The translations under genes were made by a program, and so were the position numbers. Below, in pieces: positions 1 to 8,846 of a stretch of 64,000 nucleotides of DNA. A model generated the notes under the pieces. It did not search any database, was not told the DNA's origin, and was given only the letters and a program-made list of their open reading frames with translations. Position 1 is the stretch's first letter, and each line of letters opens with the position of its first letter. The stretch is from Ruegeria sp. 6PALISEP08 (GTDB taxonomy: Bacteria; Pseudomonadota; Alphaproteobacteria; Rhodobacterales; Rhodobacteraceae), in contig NZ_LGXZ01000013.1 of assembly GCF_001238295.1 (NCBI RefSeq), positions 1-64,000 on the forward strand, read 5' to 3'.

Positions 1-20
1 GAGGTTAGGTACCAGCAGTT

Positions 21-800
21 CTACGATGCGAGCAAACCCAGTAGTTTTTTTGACCCGGCCTGTAGCAAGGTCTGAAACTGGATCAAACTCTGCAAATCAT
101 GACGCTGCGTCGGCGCGTGCACAGACAACGTGGCCACCAACCTTTCGTTTTCATCCAAAACCGGAACAGCTACGGCTGCCATTCCTGACATGAACTCCTC
201 ATCATCGGTTGAATATCCAATTTGCGCGATCTGAAAGATTTCAGCGCGCAGGGCCTCGGGGTCAGTTATTGTTTTTTCTGTATTCGCCGTTAACGCCCGT
301 GCGGAAAGAAACCCGTCCAAAGTGTTTCGACGCAGGGTGGAAAGATACATCTTTCCACTTGCCGTACAATGAAAAGGAACTTGCGATCCGATCGGCAATT
401 GAATTCTCAAAGGCCATTTCGTTTCTACCCGGTCCAGATAGATCATGCCTTCGCGGTCCGGGATAGCCAAATTGCAGGTTTCACCTATTTCATCGGCGAT
501 CCCGCGCAGGATTGCGAGACGGGCCGTTCGCAGATGCTCTGACGAAACCGTGTTCACCGAAAGCTGCCGCAAGCGGGGACCGGGACCATAGGATCGGCCA
601 TCCATGTCACGTTGCAGGAACCCTTCGGTCTCGGCAGTTTGAAGCAGACGATGGATCGTTGGTTTCGCCAGACCCAAAGACTCGATCAGGTCAGACGGTT
701 TGACCGCAACGCCGCGCTTTGCGACCTCTTCCAGGATAAGCAGCAAACGAAGATTTGTCGGTATTTGTGTCTCTTTACACGATGTGTCCGCGTTTGCCAT
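21..800 (-). CDS. IclR-family transcriptional regulator
   Basis: A 259-aa protein with an N-terminal winged helix-turn-helix (about residues 15-75; the segment LAKPTIHRLLQTAETEGFL is the recognition region) followed by an IclR-type effector-binding domain to the C terminus. This is the usual length and layout for the family. It lies 11 bp downstream of the TRAP large-permease gene on the same strand, so it is probably the last gene of the dctP-dctQ-dctM-iclR transcript and controls that transporter, and perhaps the divergent GMC oxidoreductase. The effector is unknown but is plausibly the transported organic acid. No strong ribosome-binding site is visible before the ATG. Confidence 0.9.
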   Translation of the reverse strand: MANADTSCKETQIPTNLRLLLILEEVAKRGVAVKPSDLIESLGLAKPTIHRLLQTAETEGFLQRDMDGRSYGPGPRLRQLSVNTVSSEHLRTARLAILRGIADEIGETCNLAIPDREGMIYLDRVETKWPLRIQLPIGSQVPFHCTASGKMYLSTLRRNTLDGFLSARALTANTEKTITDPEALRAEIFQIAQIGYSTDDEEFMSGMAAVAVPVLDENERLVATLSVHAPTQRHDLQSLIQFQTLLQAGSKKLLGLLAS

Positions 801-811
801 TTCGCTACATT

Positions 812-2170
812 CTAATTGTTTGGCAGCAGTATCAAGGCCAGATCAGGTACCAGAGAGACCAAAATCCAGACAGACAGCAACGCTGCAAGGTAAGGCACCG
901 TATAGCGCAATAGTCTAAAATATGGCACACCAGTCACGCCCGATGCGACATAAAGGTTCAGGCCGTATGGTGGAGTAATGAAACCTATTGACGCACCAAC
1001 AAGGAAGATCACCGAAAAATGGATTGGGTCGACGCCGACAGAGACCGCTATCGGAGCCAGGATCGGCGCCAGGATGATCGTAACCGGAAGACTCTCCAGC
1101 ACCATGCCTGAGAAAAAGACAATGACCATCGACGTGAACAACACAGCATAGTAGCCGCCCATTGAGGTCACGAAATCTCCGATAGTTTGCTGCGCGCCCA
1201 GCAGCGATAGAATTTGCTGCATGACCACGGAAATCGCAATCAAAGGCGCAAGAATGCCTGTAATTTGCGCCGAGCGAATAACGATGGACGGAATCTCGGG
1301 GATGGTGAACCCTTCGACGACCATCATCTCGGCAAAGCTCTTGTCTGTGGGCGAGACATCGCCACGCGCACCCATGAGCCGGTTGATCGGATAGCTGACC
1401 AATCCCGCGATGACGCAGAAACCGACGGTTACCCCGGCCGCCTCTGTCGGAGAGAATTTGCCTGTATAGATGCCCCACAAGACCAAGCCGATCGCGAAAA
1501 ACCCAAGCCACGCACCAAATGCGGTTTTGAGGACGCGGTTCAGTTGCAATGGTATCAGGTGCCCCCAGCCATTGATCCGGCAGATGATCCAGCATGCAAA
1601 CTGCATACCAAAAACCATCAGCGCGCCAGGTAGAATGCCGGCTACGAAAAGCTCCGAAATCGGCAAATTCATCAAGAAACCGTAAACGATAAAGATAATC
1701 GACGGAGGGATGATAATCCCAACCGTACCGCCTGCAGCTGCGGTTGCGGCGCTAAAGCGTTCGTCGTAGCCGCCTTTCACCATCTCTGGATGCAACATCG
1801 ATCCGATCGTTGCCGTGGTTGCAGAGTTTGAACCCGATATCGCTGCAAACAGACCACAAGCCCCGAGCGATGCCATGGCCAACCCGCCTCGTATCCAGCC
1901 CAAACAGGAATAAGCAAAGTCGCTGAGCCTTCGCGCGATGCCAGACTTGTTGATCAAGTCACCGGTCAGAATGAAGAGCGGCATTGCCAACAAGGCGAAA
2001 CCTTTGTTGAAGACGTTCAGCAGTTCTGCGCCCATGTTGTCGAGCGTCAGCCCAAGGACGAACGAGCATCCGATCACCCAATAACCGATGACCAATAAGA
2101 CCGGCACACCCAGCATGAACAGGAACGTCACGCCCAGCGATATCAATGTAACCCAAGTTCCGTCAGTCAT
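812..2170 (-). CDS. TRAP transporter large permease (DctM type)
   Basis: A 452-aa, very hydrophobic protein with about a dozen membrane segments and the DctM-type stretches GACGLFAAISGSNSATTATIGS and GGTVGIIIPPSIIFIVYG. It is the translocating subunit of a tripartite ATP-independent periplasmic transporter, driven by an ion gradient. The reading frame is open 17 codons further upstream, but the ATG at 2170 is preferred: it overlaps the stop of the small-permease gene by one base (TGATG), a normal translational-coupling arrangement, and the encoded start MTDGTWVTLISLG fits the family. Confidence 0.92.
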   Translation of the reverse strand: MTDGTWVTLISLGVTFLFMLGVPVLLVIGYWVIGCSFVLGLTLDNMGAELLNVFNKGFALLAMPLFILTGDLINKSGIARRLSDFAYSCLGWIRGGLAMASLGACGLFAAISGSNSATTATIGSMLHPEMVKGGYDERFSAATAAAGGTVGIIIPPSIIFIVYGFLMNLPISELFVAGILPGALMVFGMQFACWIICRINGWGHLIPLQLNRVLKTAFGAWLGFFAIGLVLWGIYTGKFSPTEAAGVTVGFCVIAGLVSYPINRLMGARGDVSPTDKSFAEMMVVEGFTIPEIPSIVIRSAQITGILAPLIAISVVMQQILSLLGAQQTIGDFVTSMGGYYAVLFTSMVIVFFSGMVLESLPVTIILAPILAPIAVSVGVDPIHFSVIFLVGASIGFITPPYGLNLYVASGVTGVPYFRLLRYTVPYLAALLSVWILVSLVPDLALILLPNN

Positions 2171-2835
2171 CAGTCTGCCCCAATTACAGCCTGCTTGATC
2201 AGCGGCTCTCCGGTTTTCCAATTATGCAAATCGTCGGCCAGGTTTTGGAATACGCGGCCAACCATCAGGAAGAATGACAGCGGAGCTGCCAAGAGGAACC
2301 ACCACTGCATGATGTTGTCGGTTCCTAAAACAATCTGAAAGTTTGATGCGGACAGCGCGACCAGGCGAGTTGTGGTCACAATTACGATGACCGCGAAAAT
2401 GAACCACAAAACGGCATCAAGAATCAGGCAAGCCAATTGCCCGCCGCGTGGCATCGCGCTGCGAAATTCGCTAAAGCTGAGATGAGTACGCAAGCGGACG
2501 TTATAGGATGCGCCAAACCAGGCCATTATCATGAAAAGAAGCGGAGGAATGGTGGTGGACCAGGGTTCCTGATCATTGAAGACAAACCGGTCGATCACAC
2601 CCCAGAAGATGATCAGGGCAATAGCAAGGTAAGAATAGACCATCACCGAACGCTCAAAATGGCGCTCGACAAAGGGTACCTTGCGATAGATCAGCGTCAC
2701 CAGAAGACCGCCGAGAGCAGCAACAACCGTGCCGACAACCCAGGCGGCATCAGATTCCAATGCGGTTTGAATCTCGAATGAATCTCGGGTGAGCAACGCG
2801 CTGAAAATCGCGCCGATATCTGCCCATAAAGACAT
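2170..2835 (-). CDS. TRAP transporter small permease (DctQ type)
   Basis: A 221-aa membrane protein with four predicted hydrophobic segments, as in DctQ-type small subunits of TRAP transporters. The N terminus carries about 35 extra residues before the first membrane span. A GGGAGGAC ribosome-binding site lies about 12 bases before the ATG. The gene sits between the binding-protein gene (66 bp upstream, separated by a strong hairpin) and the large permease (one-base overlap). It should form the membrane complex with DctM and receive substrate from the DctP-like protein. Confidence 0.88.
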   Translation of the reverse strand: MSLWADIGAIFSALLTRDSFEIQTALESDAAWVVGTVVAALGGLLVTLIYRKVPFVERHFERSVMVYSYLAIALIIFWGVIDRFVFNDQEPWSTTIPPLLFMIMAWFGASYNVRLRTHLSFSEFRSAMPRGGQLACLILDAVLWFIFAVIVIVTTTRLVALSASNFQIVLGTDNIMQWWFLLAAPLSFFLMVGRVFQNLADDLHNWKTGEPLIKQAVIGAD

Positions 2836-2865
2836 GAACCCCGTCCTCCCAGTCGGTGTTTAGTG

Positions 2866-2890
2866 GAGCCGGCCCGATTAAGGCCGGCTC
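2866..2890 (-). promoter_or_regulatory. Intercistronic hairpin between dctP-like and dctQ-like genes
   Basis: A perfect 9-bp inverted repeat, GAGCCGGCC and GGCCGGCTC, encloses a 7-base loop in the 66-bp gap after the binding-protein gene. No T-run follows on the coding strand, so it looks like an mRNA-stabilising or partial-attenuation hairpin. That would favour expression of the periplasmic protein over the permeases, as is known for many binding-protein operons. Confidence 0.7.
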
Positions 2891-2901
2891 GGTCAGGTTT
2901 A

Positions 2902-4140
2902 TCAGGTTTGGCCCATCCACCAACGGCGTGGCTCTACATTTTCCGGCAAGGTGTCTGCGGGGATCTCGCGCGCGATGTCGTAGATCTCCTGATAGGTGTC
3001 GATACCACCGGCCCACTTGTTGAGCCGCTCGCGCCACTGTGCCCATGGTTCGGGGTTGTAGTTCGGAGCGCACATTTCTTCGGCCAGTTTGATCTGATCG
3101 TCGGGCAGGAAGGCCGGACGAACGCCATTTTCAGCGAAGATCGTGTTGGGAAGCTGAGGTTCCGAGAAACCGACCGTGTTCAACAGTGCCGCTTCGTTAG
3201 CCCCCTGGATCAGGGCCTGAGTGAAATACGAAGACTCCATCACCGCATCCTGCAACTCGCCGCCAAGGCTGTCGAACACTTTGGCCGACATCGAAGTGTG
3301 TTCGGTGCCGCAGAAGAACTTGAGGTTAACTGATTGCGAAACTACAGGCGCCATGTTGGCGTATGCAACAGCCGACGCCCATGTTTCAGCCCCATCGATC
3401 AGGCCTGTTTTGAGCGCGTCCAAAGTCTCTTCCCACGCCACAGGAACTGGGTTCAGGTTCAGCAGTTGCATGGCAATCCGGCCCAGCTGCGTCCCCGTCA
3501 CGCGGTTCTTGGTTCCGAACAGCTCCTCCAGCTTGGTGACGGTTGGCTTGTCAGCAAAGGTCGAGCCCATTTGCAGTCCGCGCAGTTCGCAATGGGTAAA
3601 CAGGAACTTCAACCCGTGACGCTTTTCGAGGGGGTCACGCAAAATGCGTTGGCTTTCCGGGCTGTAGAAGAAGTGATACTGGGCCGCCCGGCTAGGGAAC
3701 ATGTAAGCATAGTCGAGCACGTTCAGATATGGCGCGCCACCGGCCGAGTTTTGGGTCGACGCCGCATAGATGTCGACAATTCCCTGCTGAGTCTTCTCGA
3801 CACAGCTTAGCTGCCCGCAGATTTGGTTGTCGCCGATGAACTCGATCCGAATCTCTCCGTCCGTGCGCTCTTCCAGATCGCGGGCGAATTCGATGGCTCC
3901 AGCTCGTTCGATCAGCAGGTTACGCGTGTTGAAACCCGATGCACCAAACTTCAGTGTGTGCTTGGGTTCTTTCGAGAAACGTTTTTCGTAATTGGATTCA
4001 GCGGCTTGTGCCAAGTTGGCCAGACTCATGGCTCCGCCAAAGCCACCTGCAGCCAACAGTGTAGAGCTCATGCCATAGCGCCCGGCCACGCGGAAAAAGT
4101 CCCGCCGTGAAATACCGCTTAGTTTCTTACCGATCTCCAT
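2902..4140 (-). CDS. TRAP transporter solute-binding protein (DctP type), Tat-exported
   Basis: A 412-aa DctP-family periplasmic binding protein. The N terminus has a twin-arginine motif (SRRDFF, residues 11-16) followed by a hydrophobic stretch rich in Gly, Ala and Leu, so export is probably by the Tat route; DctP proteins more often use Sec. The mature part shows DctP-type features such as the TGTQLGR segment and a conserved central region around the ligand-binding arginine. A GGGAGG ribosome-binding site lies 6 bases before the ATG. It is the first gene of the TRAP operon and captures an unknown organic acid or related solute. Confidence 0.9.
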   Translation of the reverse strand: MEIGKKLSGISRRDFFRVAGRYGMSSTLLAAGGFGGAMSLANLAQAAESNYEKRFSKEPKHTLKFGASGFNTRNLLIERAGAIEFARDLEERTDGEIRIEFIGDNQICGQLSCVEKTQQGIVDIYAASTQNSAGGAPYLNVLDYAYMFPSRAAQYHFFYSPESQRILRDPLEKRHGLKFLFTHCELRGLQMGSTFADKPTVTKLEELFGTKNRVTGTQLGRIAMQLLNLNPVPVAWEETLDALKTGLIDGAETWASAVAYANMAPVVSQSVNLKFFCGTEHTSMSAKVFDSLGGELQDAVMESSYFTQALIQGANEAALLNTVGFSEPQLPNTIFAENGVRPAFLPDDQIKLAEEMCAPNYNPEPWAQWRERLNKWAGGIDTYQEIYDIAREIPADTLPENVEPRRWWMGQT

Positions 4141-4172
4141 TGCTTACCTCCCTGATCGCAATTATTGAGACG

Positions 4173-4185
4173 TTTTGTATCAAAA
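4173..4185. promoter_or_regulatory. Palindrome TTTTG-TAT-CAAAA in the divergent TRAP/GMC promoter region
   Basis: The 109 bp between the divergent dctP-like and GMC genes contain a perfect 5-bp inverted repeat with a 3-bp centre, surrounded by A/T-rich DNA. Its position between two divergent starts and next to an operon carrying an iclR gene suggests an IclR-type operator. Promoter hexamers could not be placed with certainty. Confidence 0.45.
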
Positions 4186-4249
4186 AATGCTAGTATAGTT
4201 CCAGCAATTTGCATAGAGTTTTTTTCAACAACCTTGGGAGGAGACAGTG

Positions 4250-5845
4250 ATGGAGGTAGATTATGCAGTCGTCGGAGCGGGTTCTTCTGGCTGTGTCATT
4301 GCCAATCGGCTGAGCGCTGACCCCAATACAACGGTTGCATTGTTGGAAGCTGGCGGTCCGGATACCAACCCGTGGATTCACATCCCGGTTGGATACTTCA
4401 AAACCATGCACAACCCCGCAGTGGACTGGTGCTATCGCACGGAACCTGATCCAGGTTTGAACGGGCGTTCGATTGACTGGCCGCGCGGAAAGGTCCTGGG
4501 GGGTTCATCCTCGTTGAATGGGCTGCTTTACGTTCGCGGACAGAAAGAGGACTACAACCGCTGGCGTCAGATGGGAAATGTCGGATGGGGTTGGGACGAC
4601 GTCTTGCCTCTCTTCAAACGCAGCGAAGATCAGGAACGCGGAGAGGACGAATTTCATGGTACCGGCGGGCCTCTGTCGGTCTCGAACATGCGCATTCAGA
4701 GACCAATCTGCGACGCATGGGTTTCCGCTGCGCAAGCCGCGGGTTACCCGTTCAACCCTGACTACAACGGGGCCGATCAGGAAGGTGTTGGGTACTTTCA
4801 GTTAACCACGCGAAATGGTCGCCGATGCAGCGCTGCGGTTGCTTACCTCAAGCCTATTAAGAACAGGCCAAACCTGAGCATCATCACACATGCCTTGGTG
4901 GCACGCGTAGAGTTGGACGGAAAGAAAGCAACGGGGCTTCTTTACCGAGACCGATCAGGCAAAATGCAATCAATCAAAGTACGGCGTGAAATTGTCTTGT
5001 CTGGCGGTGCCATCAACTCTCCCCAGATATTGATGTTGTCGGGCATCGGAGATCCCGATCACCTGAAGGCCAATGGTGTCGAACCCGTCCATTCGCTACC
5101 CGGTGTGGGAAAACGGCTGCAGGATCATCTGCAGGCGCGCCTTGTCTTCAAGTGCAACGAGCCCACGTTGAATGATGAAGTGCGAAGCTTGTTCAATCAG
5201 GCCCGCATCGCGTTGAAATACGCACTATTTCGTGCTGGACCCATGACGATGGCGGCCAGTCTGGCCACCGGGTTCCTGAAAACTCGTCCCGAGGTGCAAT
5301 CACCTGACATCCAGTTCCACGTCCAGCCCTGGTCAGCCGACAGCCCCGGAGAAGGCGTGCACCCATTTTCAGCGTTCACAATGTCCGTCTGCCAACTCAG
5401 GCCTGAAAGCCGGGGGGAGTTGCGTTTGGATGGCCCTGATCCAAGTGACTACGTCAAGATCATCCCGAACTATCTTTCGACCGAAACGGATTGCAGAACC
5501 ATCGTCGACGGCGTGAACATCGCACGTGATATCGCCCGGCATAACCCTTTAGCTTCTAAGATTTCGGAAGAGTTTCGACCATCTTCCGATCTTTCCAGCG
5601 AAGACTACGAAGGCACTTTGGATTGGGCGCGATCGAACTCTGTTTCTATCTATCACCCCACGGGAACTTGTGCGATGGGCACCTCCGAAAATGCCGTAGT
5701 GGACCCAAGTTTGAAAGTCAGGGGGATTACTAATCTTCGCGTAGCTGACTGCTCGATCATGCCGGAGATCGTTAGCGGGAACACCAATGCTCCGGCGATC
5801 ATGATCGGTGAAAAAGCCAGCGAATTGATTACTTCAAAGAAGTGA
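4250..5845 (+). CDS. GMC-family oxidoreductase (choline dehydrogenase-like)
   Basis: A 531-aa FAD enzyme of the glucose-methanol-choline family. Visible features are the N-terminal Rossmann motif VVGAGSSGCVIANRL, the GMC signature GKVLGGSSSLNGLLYVRG near residue 85, the second signature with SGGAINSPQILMLSGIG, and the C-terminal active-site segment YHPTGTCAMG with the catalytic His, followed by NTNAPAIMIGEKA. It oxidises an alcohol to an aldehyde; the exact alcohol cannot be read from sequence. The ATG at 4250 is preferred over the GTG at 4247 because GGGAGGAGA lies 5 bases upstream. It is divergent from the TRAP operon, so it may oxidise the imported substrate. Confidence 0.93.
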   Translation: MEVDYAVVGAGSSGCVIANRLSADPNTTVALLEAGGPDTNPWIHIPVGYFKTMHNPAVDWCYRTEPDPGLNGRSIDWPRGKVLGGSSSLNGLLYVRGQKEDYNRWRQMGNVGWGWDDVLPLFKRSEDQERGEDEFHGTGGPLSVSNMRIQRPICDAWVSAAQAAGYPFNPDYNGADQEGVGYFQLTTRNGRRCSAAVAYLKPIKNRPNLSIITHALVARVELDGKKATGLLYRDRSGKMQSIKVRREIVLSGGAINSPQILMLSGIGDPDHLKANGVEPVHSLPGVGKRLQDHLQARLVFKCNEPTLNDEVRSLFNQARIALKYALFRAGPMTMAASLATGFLKTRPEVQSPDIQFHVQPWSADSPGEGVHPFSAFTMSVCQLRPESRGELRLDGPDPSDYVKIIPNYLSTETDCRTIVDGVNIARDIARHNPLASKISEEFRPSSDLSSEDYEGTLDWARSNSVSIYHPTGTCAMGTSENAVVDPSLKVRGITNLRVADCSIMPEIVSGNTNAPAIMIGEKASELITSKK

Positions 5846-6336
5846 TGAGCGTGTTGGTTAGTGAGGTTGCGCTTTGTGCAAATCTGTTGTCTGTGCGACC
5901 GGATTGAGTTCGAAGACCTAGTCGAGTTGCGCCACAGAGAGTGGCAAGAACAAGCCCCACTTCTTCATTCTGTTTGAGGCTTTCCCCACGTTTTGATGAC
6001 AGCAACCCGGTCTTTTTCGTCACGGCACCGCCACTTTTGTGCGACATCTGTGCTAACAAATATTTCTGTAATGCATCTGTGAAATCTCGATCTTTTCCCA
6101 GGTCTGCGAAGAGCGAATTTGCAGTATTCGCCGTGGCTGTTGCTGCATCGCAATCCATGACTGTAAAGTCCGCTCTCCCGCCTCTTACCAACCGACGCTG
6201 GAGGTCCTGTGTGGGCGCAGAGCCGTCATTCGAAGGTCAACAAAATGGAGCGTCGATGTCCGGTGTGCGGACAAAACTGACTTTGCATTCCATCCAAGGA
6301 GTGGCAGTTTTGAGATGAACGAATTCGGATTTAGCC
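5846..6336. other. Intergenic stretch without a supported gene
   Basis: About 490 bp between the GMC gene and the amine oxidase gene. Short frames are open on both strands, but none shows a recognisable domain, a good ribosome-binding site or the composition of neighbouring genes. It may hold decayed sequence. No terminator hairpin was seen after the GMC gene. Confidence 0.5.
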
Positions 6337-7488
6337 ATGGATCGTAGAACTTTTGCAGGCTTAGCAGCGTCATCACTAGTGTGCTCGCCGGGTTTAATTT
6401 CGGCGCAACAGCCCCGGCACGTCACGATCATCGGTGCGGGTGCCGCCGGATTGACGGCGGCCTACCATCTAACAAGAACCGGCGTTCAGGTTCACATCCT
6501 CGAAGCCTCACCGTCATGGGGAGGTCGCTTGAAGCGCCTCACGGGATTTGCTGATGTGCCCCTCGATCTTGGGGCGGAGTGGATCCATGATGATCCTAAG
6601 ATCCTTGGGCGTATTCTTGATCAAGGCGAGACCGATCTTGGTGTTGCGACCATCAATTACCAGCCGCAAACATACCAGTTCTGGAACAACGGAAAGCTGA
6701 AAAACTTCAATGCGCTGCGGCACGGCTATGAGGAAGTGAAATTCTTCGACACGACATGGTACGGTTTCTTCGAGACATTTGTACTGCCTGCGGTTCGTGA
6801 AAAGATTGCGGTTGGTGCGGCGGTCTCGCAGATTTCAAAACAAGGGTCGCGGGTTTCAGTTCGGCTCACCGACGGTCGGACGCTGGACACAGACAAAGTG
6901 TTGGTCACAGTGCCGTTGTCCGTACTGCAACGCGATCAGATCGCATTTCAGGATGGGCTTGCGCCGCACAGCCTGAACGCGCTCCAAGACATCGGTTTTG
7001 GGTCCGGTTTCAAAGTGTTCCTCAAATTCAGTGAGCGCTTCTATCCCGACATACTGTTTGAAGGGTCTCGTGCGAGTGTTTTGGCCAATACATGGTCAGA
7101 AAAGATCTACTACGATGCCGCTTTCGGCAAACCGACGAGCCAGAACATATTGGGGCTCTTTACCGTGTCGGATGAGCCACTCGGCCGCGTATCATTGGAT
7201 GATGGAGCCCTCTTGCAGGATGTTCTCGCAGAACTGACAGAAATTTTCGGTTCAGTCGTGAGAGAGGCATTCTTTGATGGTGTCGTCCAAAACTGGAGCC
7301 GCGAACGCCACATTATGGGTAGCTACTCGATGGAGAATTACGGCAACGATGACATCATTGAAATTTTGGCGCCAGTAAAGGGACGCGTTTTCTTTGCCGG
7401 TGAAGCTCTTGGCCAAGATGACCAGTCAACGGTGCAAGGCGCTGCGTTTTCGGCAAAAAGAGCCGTCGAGCAGATGACTGTCGCGTAA
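6337..7488 (+). CDS. FAD-dependent amine oxidase (monoamine/polyamine oxidase family), Tat-exported
   Basis: A 383-aa flavoprotein. The N terminus MDRRTFAGLAAS has a twin-arginine motif (R3, R4) and a short hydrophobic signal region, indicating export of the folded FAD enzyme. The FAD-binding motif VTIIGAGAAG is at residues 29-38, the GGR motif follows around residue 60, and the C-terminal FAD segment reads VFFAGEALGQDDQSTVQGA. The family oxidises primary or secondary amines to imines or aldehydes, releasing hydrogen peroxide. It is shorter than eukaryotic monoamine oxidases and has no C-terminal membrane anchor. The gene stands alone, ending at a likely bidirectional terminator; its substrate is unknown. 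Confidence 0.85.
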   Translation: MDRRTFAGLAASSLVCSPGLISAQQPRHVTIIGAGAAGLTAAYHLTRTGVQVHILEASPSWGGRLKRLTGFADVPLDLGAEWIHDDPKILGRILDQGETDLGVATINYQPQTYQFWNNGKLKNFNALRHGYEEVKFFDTTWYGFFETFVLPAVREKIAVGAAVSQISKQGSRVSVRLTDGRTLDTDKVLVTVPLSVLQRDQIAFQDGLAPHSLNALQDIGFGSGFKVFLKFSERFYPDILFEGSRASVLANTWSEKIYYDAAFGKPTSQNILGLFTVSDEPLGRVSLDDGALLQDVLAELTEIFGSVVREAFFDGVVQNWSRERHIMGSYSMENYGNDDIIEILAPVKGRVFFAGEALGQDDQSTVQGAAFSAKRAVEQMTVA

Positions 7489-7790
7489 ATTGGGTTCGAG
7501 CCTAAGGTTTCAAATTCTCAAAAGCAGCCGTTCAAGCATAGCGCAGCATTGGTCAGAACGGCTCGCTGAATGTCAGGACCCCTCTTGCAATACTGACCGA
7601 ATAGTTTTTGCCACTTAGCCCTTAGCGATTAAGTGCACTAGCCTGGACGGGAAAATTTTTGCCCCGGATTAGTAGAAGGGGCGCATTTTTTGCGATGTTC
7701 GTGATCCAATCCGAGGCTCGCTGCAGACTCTTGGAGAAGAGTTAGAGCTTTCCAATGGTGTGGTATGAAAAGGGCAGATTGGTGATTGTG
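7489..7790. other. Convergent intergenic region
   Basis: About 300 bp between the convergent amine oxidase and ABC ATPase genes. Apart from the terminator hairpin at 7663-7693, no gene or clear repeat is visible. Confidence 0.6.
7663..7693. terminator. Probable bidirectional rho-independent terminator
   Basis: The inverted repeat GCCCC and GGGGC around a 12-base loop is followed on the plus strand by GCATTTTTT and on the minus strand by CAAAAATTTT. It lies between convergent genes and could end both the amine oxidase transcript and the sugar ABC operon. The stem is short (5 bp), hence moderate confidence. Confidence 0.55.
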
Positions 7791-8846
7791 TTATTTGAGC
7801 CCCAAGGCTTGTCCATTTTCACCAAAGTGGTGCAGTTTTTCGGTTGGGAAATGCAGACCGATGTTAGCCCCCGGCTCAAGATCGGTATCGCCATTTAACC
7901 GCACTGTGACCTTTTCCTCGCCACCACAATCAACGATCAAGAAAGTATCTGCACCCAGGTATTCGATCACCTCGATGACGCCATCGCATTGACCTTCACC
8001 CGCCGGGACAACCTGAATGTGCTCTGGCCGAACACCAAGTTTGGTTGCAACGCCGGACCGGTCGAACGCGCCACTGCCACCGTGTTCCAGCCGGTAGATA
8101 CCGCCTTCGGTGGTGCAGGGTAGAATATTCATCTTCGGGCTGCCGATGAATTGAGCCACAAACAGGTTTGCGGGGCGCTCATAAAGCTCTCGTGGGGTGC
8201 CGACCTGAGCGATCTTTCCGTATTCCAGAACGACAATCCGGTCGGCGAGCGTCATTGCCTCAACCTGATCGTGCGTCACGTAGATCATCGTGCGTTTAAG
8301 AGTTTGGTGCAGCTTGGCGATTTCGTAACGCATCTCAACCCGAAGCGCAGCATCAAGGTTTGAAAGCGGTTCATCGAAAAGAAACGCCGTCGGATCACGC
8401 ACGATAGAACGGCCGATGGCCACCCGCTGTCGCTGACCACCGGACAGGTCCTTTGGCCGTCTCTCCAGGAAAGCCCCCAACTTGAGAACTTCGGCGGCCT
8501 TACCGACTTGCTCGTTAATCTCGACCTTTGGCACACCGGCCACCTTGAGGGAAAATCCCATGTTTTCCGCAACCGTCAGGTGGGGGTAAAGCGCATAAGA
8601 CTGGAAGACCATAGTCAGACCGCGCTTTGAAGGTGGATGATCCGTGACATCGCCGTCATCGATCAACAACGACCCGCGCGAAATGTCCTCGAGCCCGCCA
8701 ATCATTCGCAACAATGTAGATTTCCCGCAACCAGACGGGCCGACGAAAACAATGAACTCACCTTCTTCGATCTTGAGGTTTACGCCCTTAATAACCTGCA
8801 CCGAGCCGAACCATTTTTCGACAGACTTTAGTTCGATGCTACCCAT
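7791..8846 (-). CDS. ABC transporter ATP-binding protein, sugar type (UgpC/MalK-like)
   Basis: A 351-aa nucleotide-binding subunit with Walker A GPSGCGKST (residues 36-44), Q-loop, signature LSGGQRQRV, Walker B AFLFDEPLSNLD and a C-terminal regulatory OB/TOBE domain, the architecture of MalK/UgpC ATPases (CUT1 family). The ATG at 8846 is used because it overlaps the glycoside hydrolase stop by one base (TGATG); the frame extends 14 codons upstream without support. It is the last gene of the lacI-led operon and powers the two permeases encoded upstream. Confidence 0.93.
   Translation of the reverse strand: MGSIELKSVEKWFGSVQVIKGVNLKIEEGEFIVFVGPSGCGKSTLLRMIGGLEDISRGSLLIDDGDVTDHPPSKRGLTMVFQSYALYPHLTVAENMGFSLKVAGVPKVEINEQVGKAAEVLKLGAFLERRPKDLSGGQRQRVAIGRSIVRDPTAFLFDEPLSNLDAALRVEMRYEIAKLHQTLKRTMIYVTHDQVEAMTLADRIVVLEYGKIAQVGTPRELYERPANLFVAQFIGSPKMNILPCTTEGGIYRLEHGGSGAFDRSGVATKLGVRPEHIQVVPAGEGQCDGVIEVIEYLGADTFLIVDCGGEEKVTVRLNGDTDLEPGANIGLHFPTEKLHHFGENGQALGLK

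Noticed and set aside
1214..1633. Long frames opposite the DctM-like gene and opposite many other genes
   Set aside because: They are antisense shadows of well-supported genes; the same applies to long frames opposite the ABC, TRAP, acetolactate synthase-like and hemA genes.
5941..6318. A 125-codon frame as a small protein gene
   Set aside because: Its sequence is not domain-like, and long frames on the opposite strand are equally unconvincing.
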